Source: Enemella evansiae (GTDB taxonomy: Bacteria > Actinomycetota > Actinomycetes > Propionibacteriales > Propionibacteriaceae). Taken from it: a stretch of DNA of 64,000 nt. The position numbers were made by a program, and so were the translations under genes. The notes under the pieces are model-generated. The model was not told the origin of the DNA and searched no databases. It was given only the letters and a program-made list of their open reading frames with translations. The stretch spans positions 496,001 through 560,000 of the forward strand of contig NZ_NMVP01000001.1 in NCBI RefSeq assembly GCF_002250705.1, given 5' to 3'. Each line of letters begins with the position of its first letter. Within the stretch, counting starts at the first letter, position 1. This document shows positions 32,249-44,056 of the stretch, piece by piece.

Positions 32249-32848
32249 GTGAACAGCAGCCGCGAGGTGCAGCCGGAGAAGCAGCCGCAGGTCGGTCAGG
32301 ACCTGCTCTTCGACGGCGACTTCTCGCCGGTGCCCGAGGACGTGGGCTTCCGCGGTCCGGTGGCCGGCAACGCGGCCGGGATCACCTACCGGCAGCTGGA
32401 CTACTGGGCGCGTACCGGACTGGTCACCCCCACCATCCGCGACGCCACTGGCTCCGGCAACCCGCGCCTCTACTCCTTCCGCGACATCCTGATCCTCAAG
32501 GTGATCAAGCGGCTCATCGACGCCGGCATCTCGCTGCAGCAGATCCGCAAGGCGATCGAGCACCTGCGCGCCCGCGGCATCAACGACCTGACCGAGGTCA
32601 CCCTGATGAGCGACGGCGTCTCGGTCTTCGAGTGCACCACCGACAACGAGGTGATCGACCTGCTGCGCGGCGGCCAGGGCATGTTCGGCATCGCGCTCGG
32701 CTCGGTCTGGAAGGACCTCGAGGGCAGCCTGCTCGAGCTGCCCGCCGAGCGCAGCGAGGCAGCCGCCGCCGTGGACGAGGAGCCCGGGCAGCCGGCCCTG
32801 CTCGACGACGAGCTCTCCCGCCGGCGCCGCGCCCGCGACGCCGGCTGA
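32249..32848 (+). CDS. MerR-family regulator, Rv1830-like
   Basis: A 199-residue regulator with an unusual 40-residue N-terminal extension, then the MerR domain (about 46-115: GITYRQLDYWARTGLVTP, LYSFRDILILKVIKRLIDAGISLQQIRKAI). The C-terminal part includes GGQGMFGIALGSVWKDLE, conserved in the actinobacterial Rv1830 group. GTG start after GAGGAA. Last gene of the gcvH-garA block. Confidence 0.92.
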   Translation: MNSSREVQPEKQPQVGQDLLFDGDFSPVPEDVGFRGPVAGNAAGITYRQLDYWARTGLVTPTIRDATGSGNPRLYSFRDILILKVIKRLIDAGISLQQIRKAIEHLRARGINDLTEVTLMSDGVSVFECTTDNEVIDLLRGGQGMFGIALGSVWKDLEGSLLELPAERSEAAAAVDEEPGQPALLDDELSRRRRARDAG

Positions 32849-32851
32849 GTC

Positions 32852-33796
32852 TCAGCCCTTCACCGACCCGGCGGCCATCCCCTGCACGATCAGCCGCTGG
32901 AAGATCAGCACCAGGATCAGCGGCGGCAGCACCGCGAGTACGCCGGCGGCGGACATCAGCGTGAACGAGGTGTTCAGATCGGTGGCGAAGTTCGCCGCCA
33001 CCACCGGCATCGTCTTCGCCGCCCGGGTCGAGGTCATGAACAGCGCGAACATGAACTCACTCCACGCGGTCATGAACGAGAACACCGCGGCCGCCACCAG
33101 ACCCGGTGCCGAGACCGGCAGCAACACGTGCCAGACGGTCTGCAACCAGTTCGCCCGATCGACCCGGGCCGCCTCCTCGAGTTCCCGCGGTACGGTCCGG
33201 AAGAAGTCCTTGAGCACCCACACCGTCACCGGAAGCGTGAACGTCAGATAGGACAGGATCAGCGCCCCGTAGGTGTTCAGCAGCCCGGCCTGTTTCATCA
33301 TCAGATAGAAGGGGATGATGATCGCCACACTGGGCACCATCCGGGTCATCAGATAGCCGATCAGCAGCGCCTTGGAACCGCGGAACTCCAGCCGCGCGAA
33401 GGCGTACCCGGCCGGCACCGAGATCACCAGATTGAGCAGCGCCGTCGCCAGCGCCACGATCATCGAATTCCTCAGTGCGAAAGGGGTTTCCTCGACCGCG
33501 CGGCCACCGACCAGGCTCTGGTTGCCCTGCGGGTCGATGAAGCTCAGGTAGTTGCTCAGCGTCGGATTCTGCGGAATCCAGTGCGGCGGCACGGCGATCG
33601 CCTCCGCCTCGGTCATGAAGCTCATCGCCACGATCCAGTAGAACGGCAGGATGAACCAGGCCGCGAACAGCAACGCCAGCACCCACAGCAGGATCCGCTG
33701 GCCCAGACCGCGCCGCCGGCGCCGCGGAGTCGGGGCACCCGACCGGGGTCCCGCGGGTGGCGTGCCGGTGGACGGGGTGGAGGTGGCGGTGCTCAT
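32852..33796 (-). CDS. Carbohydrate ABC transporter permease (MalG-type)
   Basis: Inner-membrane permease, 314 residues, six helices. The ATPase-contact EAA loop is EEAARVDRANWLQTVWHVLLPVSAPG (about 220). A basic Pro/Thr-rich cytosolic N-terminus precedes helix 1. The ATG at 33796 overlaps the stop of the partner permease. No ATPase gene is in the operon, so a shared MsiK/MalK-type ATPase elsewhere is needed. Confidence 0.93.
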   Translation of the reverse strand: MSTATSTPSTGTPPAGPRSGAPTPRRRRRGLGQRILLWVLALLFAAWFILPFYWIVAMSFMTEAEAIAVPPHWIPQNPTLSNYLSFIDPQGNQSLVGGRAVEETPFALRNSMIVALATALLNLVISVPAGYAFARLEFRGSKALLIGYLMTRMVPSVAIIIPFYLMMKQAGLLNTYGALILSYLTFTLPVTVWVLKDFFRTVPRELEEAARVDRANWLQTVWHVLLPVSAPGLVAAAVFSFMTAWSEFMFALFMTSTRAAKTMPVVAANFATDLNTSFTLMSAAGVLAVLPPLILVLIFQRLIVQGMAAGSVKG

Positions 33797-34695
33797 GACT
33801 CGAAGTTCCCCCGTCGATAGAGGATGCCGACATAGATCACCGAGATGACCAGGGTGAAGATGGTGATCATCCAGGAGTACGCGCTGCCCATCCCGAAATC
33901 GGTGTAGAAGAGCGCGGTGCGCACGTTCAGCACCGCGATCACCTCGGTGGCGTTGCCCGGTCCGCCACCGGTCAGCACATAGATCGTGTCGAAGGCCCGG
34001 AAGGAGTTCATCGTCTCCAGGATCAGCACGATCAGCAGCGGATGCAGCAGCCACGGCAGGGTGATGTTGGTGAACCGGCTGACCACCCCGGCACCATCCA
34101 CCGCGGCCGAGTCGTGCAGCTCCTTCGGAATCGTGGAAAGCCCAGCCAGCAACAGAATCGTGGCGAACGGCATCGTGTTCCAGACCTGCGCCAGCGCGGT
34201 GAACCAGAACGCGCTGACCGGGGAGGAGAGCCACGCCTGATAGGTGTCGATGATGCCGAGCTGGGTGAGCAGGCCGTTCAGGGCGCCGGTCTTGGCGTCG
34301 AAGATGGTTCGCCACATCAGCCCGTTGACCACCCCGGGCATCGCCCACGGCAGCAGCGCCAGCGAACGCAGCACCCCGCGCCCGGGGAAGCTCTGGTGCA
34401 GCACGATCGCCAGCGTCAAGGCCAGCACCACCGTGGCCGCCACGACCACCACCACGAACGCCCCGGTCACCGCCAGCGAGTGCAGGAACGCCGGGTCCTG
34501 CCACAGCGAGACATAGTTCTCCAGCCCGATGAAGCGGATCGCCCGCGGCCGCCGGACGTTGTAGCGGTGCAGGCTGACCCAGAACGAATAACCGATCGGG
34601 TACGCCACCAGCAGCGCCAGGATGACGATCATCGGCAGGTTCAGCAGCCAGGCCCGGCGGGTGCTCGACCGGGTGGCGGTGACGACCTCAGGCAT
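33793..34695 (-). CDS. Carbohydrate ABC transporter permease (MalF-type)
   Basis: A 300-residue permease with six helices. EAA loop: KELHDSAAVDGAGVVSRFTNITLPWL (about 198-223). The typical MalF segment TGGGPGNATEVIAVLNVRTAL is present. The ATG at 34695 overlaps the binding-protein stop by 8 bases; a longer start would intrude into that gene. Confidence 0.93.
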   Translation of the reverse strand: MPEVVTATRSSTRRAWLLNLPMIVILALLVAYPIGYSFWVSLHRYNVRRPRAIRFIGLENYVSLWQDPAFLHSLAVTGAFVVVVVAATVVLALTLAIVLHQSFPGRGVLRSLALLPWAMPGVVNGLMWRTIFDAKTGALNGLLTQLGIIDTYQAWLSSPVSAFWFTALAQVWNTMPFATILLLAGLSTIPKELHDSAAVDGAGVVSRFTNITLPWLLHPLLIVLILETMNSFRAFDTIYVLTGGGPGNATEVIAVLNVRTALFYTDFGMGSAYSWMITIFTLVISVIYVGILYRRGNFES

Positions 34696-35980
34696 AGCGC
34701 TGCACCAGGGTCTGCGCGGTCTCATCGAGCTGGCGGCAGGCGTCGGCGGGGGACACCTGGCCGATCAACACCTCCTGGGTGCGCCGCTGCAGCGCCGCCT
34801 CGAACTCGGCGTACCAGGGCACCGCGGTGATGCTGCGCGGCCGGGCCGCATCGGCCAGCTCGGCGTACACCACCGGATCGATCCACTTGGCCAGGTCGGC
34901 CTGGATCTGCGGGTCACCCGCCAGTTCCCGGAACGGATAGCCCAGCCCCTGCTGGTCGAACCAGAACTTCGCGGTGTAGGGATAGTTCTCATCGCCGAAG
35001 CCGCCGAGATAGTTCAGCAGCGTCATCGCCTGGTCGCGGAGCTCGGTATCGGCCTTGATCACATACATCCGGGTGCTGCCCGCGGTGCCCCGGGTGTCCG
35101 GATTCAGCCCCGGGATCAGCGCCGCGGCCAGATTGCCGGCCTCCTTGGACTTCTTCGGATCGTTGTACTTCCGCAGCGAATAGCGGGCGCCGAACATGAA
35201 CGCGTACTGGCCGGCCATCATCGCGTTGTCCAACGGGATCGCACCGGTCTGCACGGCGGCCGGGTCGACGACCTGATTGCGCGAGGCCTGCTGCAGCCAC
35301 TCCAGGATCCCCGGCAGCGGGGAGGACGGTGCGGCCACCGCCGGGGCCAGCTCCGGGGTGAAGATGTCGGCCTCGTTGGCGTACACCAGCGACCACCACC
35401 AGCTCCACGCGGTGTCCTGCAGCTGGGCGCTGATCCCCACCGGCGAACGCATCCCGGTCCGGTCCCGGATGGTCAGGCACTGCGCCTCCAGCTCCTCGAG
35501 GCTGCGCGGGGGCGCCTTGATCCCGGCCTGGTCGAGCATCCGGCGGTTGTAGGTCAGGCAGGTGCTGTCGGTGTAGTAGGGCACCCCCCAGCGCCTGCCG
35601 GCATAGCTCATCGCCTGGGCGTTGACCGGATAGATCGCCTCGTAGATCCGGTCGACCCCCGGCAGTCCGTCGATCGGCTGCAACCATTCGGCCTCGACGG
35701 CGCTGGCCAAGTAGTCGTCGTACATGTACATGGCGTCCGGGCCGGAGCCACCCATGAACTCCGCGGTGATCTTCTGGATGAACTGGGCGCTGGTGATCGG
35801 GGTGTACTCGACCCTGATCTGCGGATTCCGCTGCATGAACCGGGCCAGATTCTGCTCCACCAACTGTGGTTCGAAATCCCAGCCCTCGAAGCGCAGGGCG
35901 CCGCTGTCGCTCGCGGTGCACCCCGACAGCGTCGCCGCGGCCGTGCCCCCGGCCAGGGCGAGGAAGGTGCGTCGTCGCAT
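34688..35980 (-). CDS. Extracellular sugar-binding lipoprotein (ABC importer)
   Basis: A 430-residue family 1 solute-binding protein. MRRRTFLALAGGTAAATLSGC combines an RR-type signal with a lipobox (LSGC, Cys21). Conserved features include GGSGPDAMYMYDDYLASAVEAEWLQPID and the aromatic stretch DTAWSWWWSLVYANEADIF likely lining the sugar site. First gene of the operon. The sugar is not deducible; no glycosidase is adjacent. Confidence 0.93.
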   Translation of the reverse strand: MRRRTFLALAGGTAAATLSGCTASDSGALRFEGWDFEPQLVEQNLARFMQRNPQIRVEYTPITSAQFIQKITAEFMGGSGPDAMYMYDDYLASAVEAEWLQPIDGLPGVDRIYEAIYPVNAQAMSYAGRRWGVPYYTDSTCLTYNRRMLDQAGIKAPPRSLEELEAQCLTIRDRTGMRSPVGISAQLQDTAWSWWWSLVYANEADIFTPELAPAVAAPSSPLPGILEWLQQASRNQVVDPAAVQTGAIPLDNAMMAGQYAFMFGARYSLRKYNDPKKSKEAGNLAAALIPGLNPDTRGTAGSTRMYVIKADTELRDQAMTLLNYLGGFGDENYPYTAKFWFDQQGLGYPFRELAGDPQIQADLAKWIDPVVYAELADAARPRSITAVPWYAEFEAALQRRTQEVLIGQVSPADACRQLDETAQTLVQRYA

Positions 35981-36007
35981 CGGGGTCTCCCTCTCTCGGG
36001 GGCCCTG

Positions 36008-36037
36008 AATCTAGAGCCGTTGTCGACAAGCCGTCAA
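36008..36037 (-). promoter_or_regulatory. Promoter of the sugar importer operon
   Basis: On the minus strand TTGACG and TAGATT are 18 bases apart, ending 28 bases before the binding-protein ATG. A CCGTTG/CAACGG dyad overlaps the -35 and spacer and could be an operator. Confidence 0.6.
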
Positions 36038-36175
36038 CGGTTCTGAGATGGGTGCGGCACCGTGCGCCCCCTGGCGGGGTGCCCGCATCGCGAGACGGCA
36101 CTAGGATCGCGGATGGAGCAGGACGAGGGCGCTCGAGAGGCGGGCGCACCGGGAAGCCTGCGAGGAGTACGCCTG

Positions 36176-39043
<2,868 letters not shown>

Positions 39044-39053
39044 TCCCGCTGCG

Positions 39054-40514
39054 TCAGCGAAGACCGTTCGCGGTGCGCAGTTGCGGTGACGCGAGGATCC
39101 GGCTGGTCAGCCGGGCGCCCTGCTCATCGCGGATCGTGCTCGGGTCCACCGACGGTTGCGGAAGACCCAGGGCGGTCACCCGGTTCCGGGTGTCGGCCGT
39201 CATCGGCATCCCCCACCGGTCGAAGAACTGCAGCAGGTTCGCACCGGCGGCCTTCGAATAGTAGAAGACGAGCTGACCGAGTCGGTACGCCTCGTCGTCG
39301 TAGGCACCGGGATCGGGCCGCTCATCCCGGATCAGCTTGTGCACCTTCGGCTGGAAGTCGTCCCCGAAGGCCAGGCGCAACTGCTCGAACATGACGACCT
39401 TCTCGAAGGCGGTGAAGGTGGTGAAGAAGTCCACCCCCGGCGATCCGATCTTCGGGAAGGCCCGCTCCCATTCGCTCTGCCCGTCGGCCTGCGGTGAATG
39501 CAGCCGCGGCAGCTGCCCGTACTTGACGGCGAAGGCCGCATTCACTGCCAGGGCGTAGATGTTCACCGTGACCTCGGTCAGCGACGACGGCTTGTAGACC
39601 GTCTGCTGATGCTGGTGCCCGAGCTCGTGGTAGAGGCCCCAGCCGCGCATCCGCACCCCCTCGACGGTGAGCAACCGGTCCTGGATCGGGGTGGGGAAGG
39701 ACATGTGACCGTGGGTGGCGTACGCCCCGACACCGGCGATGCCACCGGGGAAGGTGATGAAGTGATACTTGTGCGCCAACCGGGCGTGGGTGGGCGTCGT
39801 GCCGTCCATGCCGGCCACGGCATCCTCGATGCCGATGATCTCCTCGTAGAGGCTCATCAGTTCGTTGTGGTCCTCACCGCGGTACTGCGTCATCGACTCG
39901 CGGTGCACGGTGAGCATGGCGTGGGCACTCACCAGTTCGACGAACGGCGTCGGGCGAGAGTCGAGCTGGCGCTGGAACTCCAGCTCATTGGTTTCGCCGT
40001 AGACGAAGTACGGCATGGGTTGGGCGGTCTCGCCCAGGGTGGCGCGCAGGTAGCCCTGCGACCCGATCACCTTCCAGTAGAGGACCCCGCCGATCGGGTC
40101 GGTGATCTTCTGTGATCCGGTACGCAGGGGGTAGCTGCGCGGCGCGCGCTTGCTCGGATCCGGATGGGTGTCCGGGGCGCCGACGACCAGTTCACAGCGT
40201 TCGGCGGTGGCGGCGGCCACGGTCACCCGGAGTTCGGTGTTCGGTGGCAGGTAGTAACCGGTGGAGCGCAGATCGCTCGCCGTCAGCACCTGGAAGGTTC
40301 GATCCTGCTCGGTGGGCCGGGCCGCGATGCAGGCGGTGGTCAGCTGGGTGCGTTGCTGGGTGACCGCGGCCGCCGGTCGGGTGCCGGCGAGCGCGCCGCC
40401 GAGACCCAGGGCGCCGGCGGCCCCGAGGGCCGCCGCGCCGCCCAGCAGGGTGCGACGGCTCAGACCCGCACGGTCGGATGGATGGGGTTCGTTGCAGAGG
40501 TTCGACGTCGACAT
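39054..40514 (-). CDS. Secreted M60-like (enhancin/mucin-type) metallopeptidase
   Basis: A 486-residue exported protein with a Tat signal (SRRTLLGGAAALGAAGALG, about 18-36). The zinc motif HELGH with a following Glu 15-20 residues on (YHELGHQHQQTVYKPSSLTE, about 300-320) fits the M60/enhancin gluzincin pattern. Upstream is a beta-rich domain including YYLPPNTELRVTV, also usual in M60 proteins. These enzymes attack mucin-like glycoproteins. The ATG at 40514 has GAGGAG 11 bases upstream. Converges on gcvP with a 10-base gap. Confidence 0.85.
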   Translation of the reverse strand: MSTSNLCNEPHPSDRAGLSRRTLLGGAAALGAAGALGLGGALAGTRPAAAVTQQRTQLTTACIAARPTEQDRTFQVLTASDLRSTGYYLPPNTELRVTVAAATAERCELVVGAPDTHPDPSKRAPRSYPLRTGSQKITDPIGGVLYWKVIGSQGYLRATLGETAQPMPYFVYGETNELEFQRQLDSRPTPFVELVSAHAMLTVHRESMTQYRGEDHNELMSLYEEIIGIEDAVAGMDGTTPTHARLAHKYHFITFPGGIAGVGAYATHGHMSFPTPIQDRLLTVEGVRMRGWGLYHELGHQHQQTVYKPSSLTEVTVNIYALAVNAAFAVKYGQLPRLHSPQADGQSEWERAFPKIGSPGVDFFTTFTAFEKVVMFEQLRLAFGDDFQPKVHKLIRDERPDPGAYDDEAYRLGQLVFYYSKAAGANLLQFFDRWGMPMTADTRNRVTALGLPQPSVDPSTIRDEQGARLTSRILASPQLRTANGLR

Positions 40515-40727
40515 TGAGTCTTCCACTCCTCGTCATTGGGGGTGGACTGAATGTAAACGCATACTGTGTTGATCGGCAAGAGCTCTGCGGAAAATCTCAA
40601 CGACAATTGCGATATCGGGCGGACTACCCCCAGTGGGTCACTCCTCGCTCATCGATCAAGAGTAAGCGATTACTACCGTTCGGGCGGTGAGCGGGTTCGG
40701 CGGTGCGCCCGCTGAGTTGCGGGTGGG

Positions 40728-41929
40728 TCAACCCCAGATCGCGCGGGCGAACTGCGGGTTGTCGATGAACGGGTTCCGATTGCCCTGCCACTTGGTGAAG
40801 ATGACCTCGTTGCGGCGACGTTCGGTCTCGGAGACCGGGTCCTGGTCGTTCCACTGCAGCAGCACCGACAACTTGCCCATCTCGGGTGCGGTCCCGGTGC
40901 CGACGCGATCGACGGCCTCCAGATCGGGCCTGCCGTCCCCGCCCTCGTAGCGCACGTCCATGTAGAGGATCATCCGGGCCACATCGCCCTTCACCTCATC
41001 ACGCGGTTCGAACGAGTCCGCATCGGTGCGGTTCGCCGGTGCCTCGGTGAGCGGGTCGCCACCCAGGTCGAAATCCTTGTTGCTGCGGGTGGAGTTCACC
41101 GTCACGTCGGTGGCGCGCAGATGGTGCAGATCGGTACCCGGTCCGTTGGCCGTGCCGAAGTCACCGTGCGACTTGGCCCAGACGTGCTCGCGGTTCCAGT
41201 CATCGACATCACCGCCGCGCTCGGACTTCGCCTGGGACCGTCCGGTGTAGAGCAGGATGACGTTGTTCGGATTGGCCGGATCCTCATCGGTGTCGGCGAT
41301 TCCGTCCCACACCTGGTCATAGGACAGCACCGTCTGGCGGCTGATGATCTGGTTCAGCTTCTGCTTCAGCGGCTCGCCGGTCAGGCCGGCCGTGCCGGCG
41401 TAATAGCCGGTCGGATCCGGCCCCGGGGTGGCGGTGCTGGTGGGGGTGGGCTTCGGCGTCGGGGAGCTGGTCGGGGTGGCCGTGGGCGAACCGGTGGGTG
41501 TCGGCGTACCGGATCCGGTGGCGAACGCGGTCGGTGATTTCAGTCCCGGATGGGAGAAGTACGCCTGCAGGGTGCCGGTGACCCTGATCCGGGTGCCGAG
41601 GAGTTCGGGATTGGACTTCAGTCCCCACTGGGCGCGGTAGGCGGCGGTGACCTGGACGACAGCATCTTCGATGGGTTGGTCTCGGTCGCGGAGTCGGCCA
41701 GTGCCAGGGAGTAGTTGTCACCGGCGGTCCGGGTGATCGTGTCGCTGCCGGTCGGCTGGCCGACCACGTAACCGGTGACCTGGGCCGTGCCGGTGTTGTC
41801 GGCCATCGCGCCGGCGACGTCGACGGTCCGGGTGGCCGCCCGTGCCGGCAGGGTGCCGATCGCGACGGTCAGGGTCAGGAGTGCGGTGAGCAGAATCGTC
41901 GTACGGGCGAGGAAATTCCTGCTGTGCAT
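40728..41929 (-). pseudogene. Secreted EndA-type nuclease with OB-fold domain, frameshifted as read
   Basis: The N-terminal part (signal peptide MHSRNFLARTTILLTALLTL, then TGYVVGQPTGSDTITR) is in one frame and breaks near 41655-41665. The adjacent frame continues VVQVTAAYRAQWGLKSNPELLG, a Pro/Thr-rich linker, and an endonuclease I domain with the catalytic region DWNREHVWAKSHGDFG and GTDLHHLRATDVTVNSTRSN. Together they form one protein of about 400 residues: signal, OB-fold, linker, nuclease. No homopolymer lies at the break, so real mutation and sequencing error are both possible. The C-terminal nuclease alone could restart at GTG 41330 but would lack export. Confidence 0.78.
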
Positions 41930-41992
41930 GATGTGAGCCTCGGGGTGGGGGGATGGGCCACCGCCGAGGCTAGCCAGCCGCCGCGTGCTCCG

Positions 41993-42979
41993 TCAGCGCC
42001 GCCCGGGCCGGAAGGTTCCGCTGACGAACTCGTGGGCCACGTCCTGCAACTGCCGCAGCCCGGGCTGCTCCAGCGGATAGTGTCCGGCACCATCCAGCAG
42101 CACGGTGTGCACCGGCACCTGGGTGATCGCCGACAGCACCGGTTCGCTCAGCTCCAGCGGCGACCAGCGATCCGCCGCCGGCTGGGTGAGCAGCACCGGG
42201 CAGCGGTCGAAGTCGGCCGGTTCGAGGGCCGGCTGGTAGGTGAGATAGCTGTTCAGGAAACGCAAGGACACCTTGTTGGCCGCGGAGGTCTCATCGGCCA
42301 TGAAGACCTGCATGGGGCCCGGGTCGTTGGCCAGGGCGCTCATCTTCGCCGCCCAACTCATTGGGATCCGGCGCGTGCCCAACGGGCTCGCCGCGATCGG
42401 GGCGAGCAGACCGGCGGTCGCACCGACCAACGGTGTGCGCGCGGTCTCCCGGCGTACCCGGGGGTCGCGCTGGTCGAGGAAGGTCATCCCGATGATCCCG
42501 CCCAGGGTGCCGCGCTCGAACCGCGCGGCGACCTGGTAGGTGAGCATGCCGCCGGCGGAGAGGCCGTAGAGGAAGATGGGCCGGTCATCGCGGTCCAGCT
42601 CGGCGGTGACGAAGTCGACCATCAACTCGACCCAGTCGGCATAGCTGATCGGGTCCCGGGGATCGACGGGGGTCAGGCCGTATCCGAGATTGTCGATCGC
42701 GACCGTCTCGATCCCGCGCTCGGCCAGCGGCCGGCCGAGGATCAGCGACAGCTGCCGGCCGTTGGTGCCGACTCCGTGGTGCAGGATCACCTTCACCGGC
42801 GAGTCCGGGCGGGCATAACGCTCCAGGTGCACCTGGTGGCCCTGCCACTGCCAGAACTCCTCGGTGGGCGCGGTCTGTTCGTCGATCCGGTACTCGGCCG
42901 GCAGGAACTGCTGCAGTTCCTGCCAGGCTCGCTGGTCGCGGTAGTAGCGGTTGGGGCCGGGTTCGGTCACGGTCGTCAT
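41993..42979 (-). CDS. Alpha/beta-hydrolase
   Basis: A 328-residue serine hydrolase. Oxyanion segment HHGVGTNGR (about 67-75), nucleophile elbow YGLSAGGML (Ser near 142), acid in QPAADRWSP and catalytic His in LLDGAGHYPLEQP (about 302). No signal peptide. Translationally coupled to the TetR gene, which probably controls it. Substrate unknown; esterase or lactonase type. Confidence 0.88.
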   Translation of the reverse strand: MTTVTEPGPNRYYRDQRAWQELQQFLPAEYRIDEQTAPTEEFWQWQGHQVHLERYARPDSPVKVILHHGVGTNGRQLSLILGRPLAERGIETVAIDNLGYGLTPVDPRDPISYADWVELMVDFVTAELDRDDRPIFLYGLSAGGMLTYQVAARFERGTLGGIIGMTFLDQRDPRVRRETARTPLVGATAGLLAPIAASPLGTRRIPMSWAAKMSALANDPGPMQVFMADETSAANKVSLRFLNSYLTYQPALEPADFDRCPVLLTQPAADRWSPLELSEPVLSAITQVPVHTVLLDGAGHYPLEQPGLRQLQDVAHEFVSGTFRPGRR

Positions 42980-43548
42980 GGTCGAGCTCCTTGGTCGATC
43001 GGGTCGGCGCGTTCTCCGATCACCAGTCGCACCGCCGACGCCAACCGCGCATGGGTGGTCGCCGGGTCGGCCAGGTCGGATTCCAGGCCGCGGGCGTAGG
43101 TGAGCAGAACGTCGACAAGGCCGGGGATGTCGGGATTCCCCGTGGGGGTGAGGATTCCGGTGAGCAGGTCGCCGAGGCCGCCGACGAACTCCTGGACGGC
43201 ATCGGCCTGGCGCACCGAGGTACCGGCAAGGAACTCCTCGGCGTGCCGGGGGCTGTCGGCCTTGAGCCGCAGGGCCAGATCGATCTTGGTGCCGAGTACG
43301 CCGCAGACCCGGTCCGCGATGCCGGTCTCGGCACTCGCCGCCGTCCGGGCCAGGGCCAGCTGATGTTCGAGGATTCGCTGTATCAACAGGGTTTCGGCCT
43401 GTTCCTTGCCGCCGACATGCCGATAGATCGTCGGTCGGGACAGGCCCGCCTCCTGGGCGATCTCGGTGACCGAGGTGGCGGCGAAGCCATGGGTGCAGAA
43501 GCAGCGGTACGCCGCCCTCAGCACCTCCTCGATGTTCGCCTCGCGCAT
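42976..43548 (-). CDS. TetR/AcrR-family regulator
   Basis: A 190-residue repressor. HTH at about 9-55 (AAYRCFCTHGFAATSVTEIAQEAGLSRPTIYRHVGGKEQ). The ligand-binding part is unclassified. The predicted promoter places transcription start at or near the ATG, implying a leaderless mRNA. The stop overlaps the hydrolase start (ATGA), so the two form an operon. Confidence 0.93.
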   Translation of the reverse strand: MREANIEEVLRAAYRCFCTHGFAATSVTEIAQEAGLSRPTIYRHVGGKEQAETLLIQRILEHQLALARTAASAETGIADRVCGVLGTKIDLALRLKADSPRHAEEFLAGTSVRQADAVQEFVGGLGDLLTGILTPTGNPDIPGLVDVLLTYARGLESDLADPATTHARLASAVRLVIGERADPIDQGARP

Positions 43549-43554
43549 GGATAC

Positions 43555-43582
43555 ACAGTAACGAAAAGTGTCAAAGTGTAAA
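43555..43582 (-). promoter_or_regulatory. Promoter of the tetR-hydrolase operon (leaderless)
   Basis: Minus strand TTTACA, 16-base spacer, TACTGT. Only six bases separate the -10 from the ATG. Repeats AGTGT-N4-AGTGT (plus strand, 43567-43580) overlap the spacer and -35 and may be the TetR site. Confidence 0.55.
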
Positions 43583-43607
43583 AATCACCGCGAACCCGGC
43601 CCGGCGG

Positions 43608-43991
43608 TCACAGTTCGGTGCCGAGCACCCAGAGGTGTCCGAACGGATCGCGTACCCGGCCTTCGCGGCGGCCGTAGGGGCGGTCCTCGATCGGGATCAC
43701 GATCTCGGCCCCACCGGTCACCATCCGCGCGGCGGTGGCGTCCGGATCGGGCACGGTGAGCAGGATCAGCACCGGGGACCCGCCGGTCGAACCCGGATCC
43801 TGCCAGCCCCACTCGGCGACGCTCTGCCCGAGCGCGAAACCGCCGCCCTCGAGCTCCAGCTCGGCGTGCACCACCACACCCCGGTCGTCGGCCATCCGGA
43901 ACGTGAGGTCGGCGTCGAATGCCTTGGTGTAGAAGGTGATCGCCGCGTCGGGGTCGTCGAGCAGCAGCTTGGGTGTCAGTCGCAGATCCAT
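43608..43991 (-). CDS. VOC-family (glyoxalase/bleomycin-resistance-like) protein
   Basis: A 127-residue vicinal-oxygen-chelate-fold protein of the PhnB-like group: LLLDDPDAAITFYTKAFDADLTFRM at the N-terminus and GRVRDPFGHLWVLGTEL at the end. The C-terminal DPFGHLW is the usual metal-region signature. Function not predictable. Confidence 0.9.
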   Translation of the reverse strand: MDLRLTPKLLLDDPDAAITFYTKAFDADLTFRMADDRGVVVHAELELEGGGFALGQSVAEWGWQDPGSTGGSPVLILLTVPDPDATAARMVTGGAEIVIPIEDRPYGRREGRVRDPFGHLWVLGTEL

Positions 43992-44056
43992 GCTCCGAGC
44001 CTGCCGGACCCGGGGCGTCCGGTCTTGAAGGTTTGGGCACTCCCGGATCGATCGAG

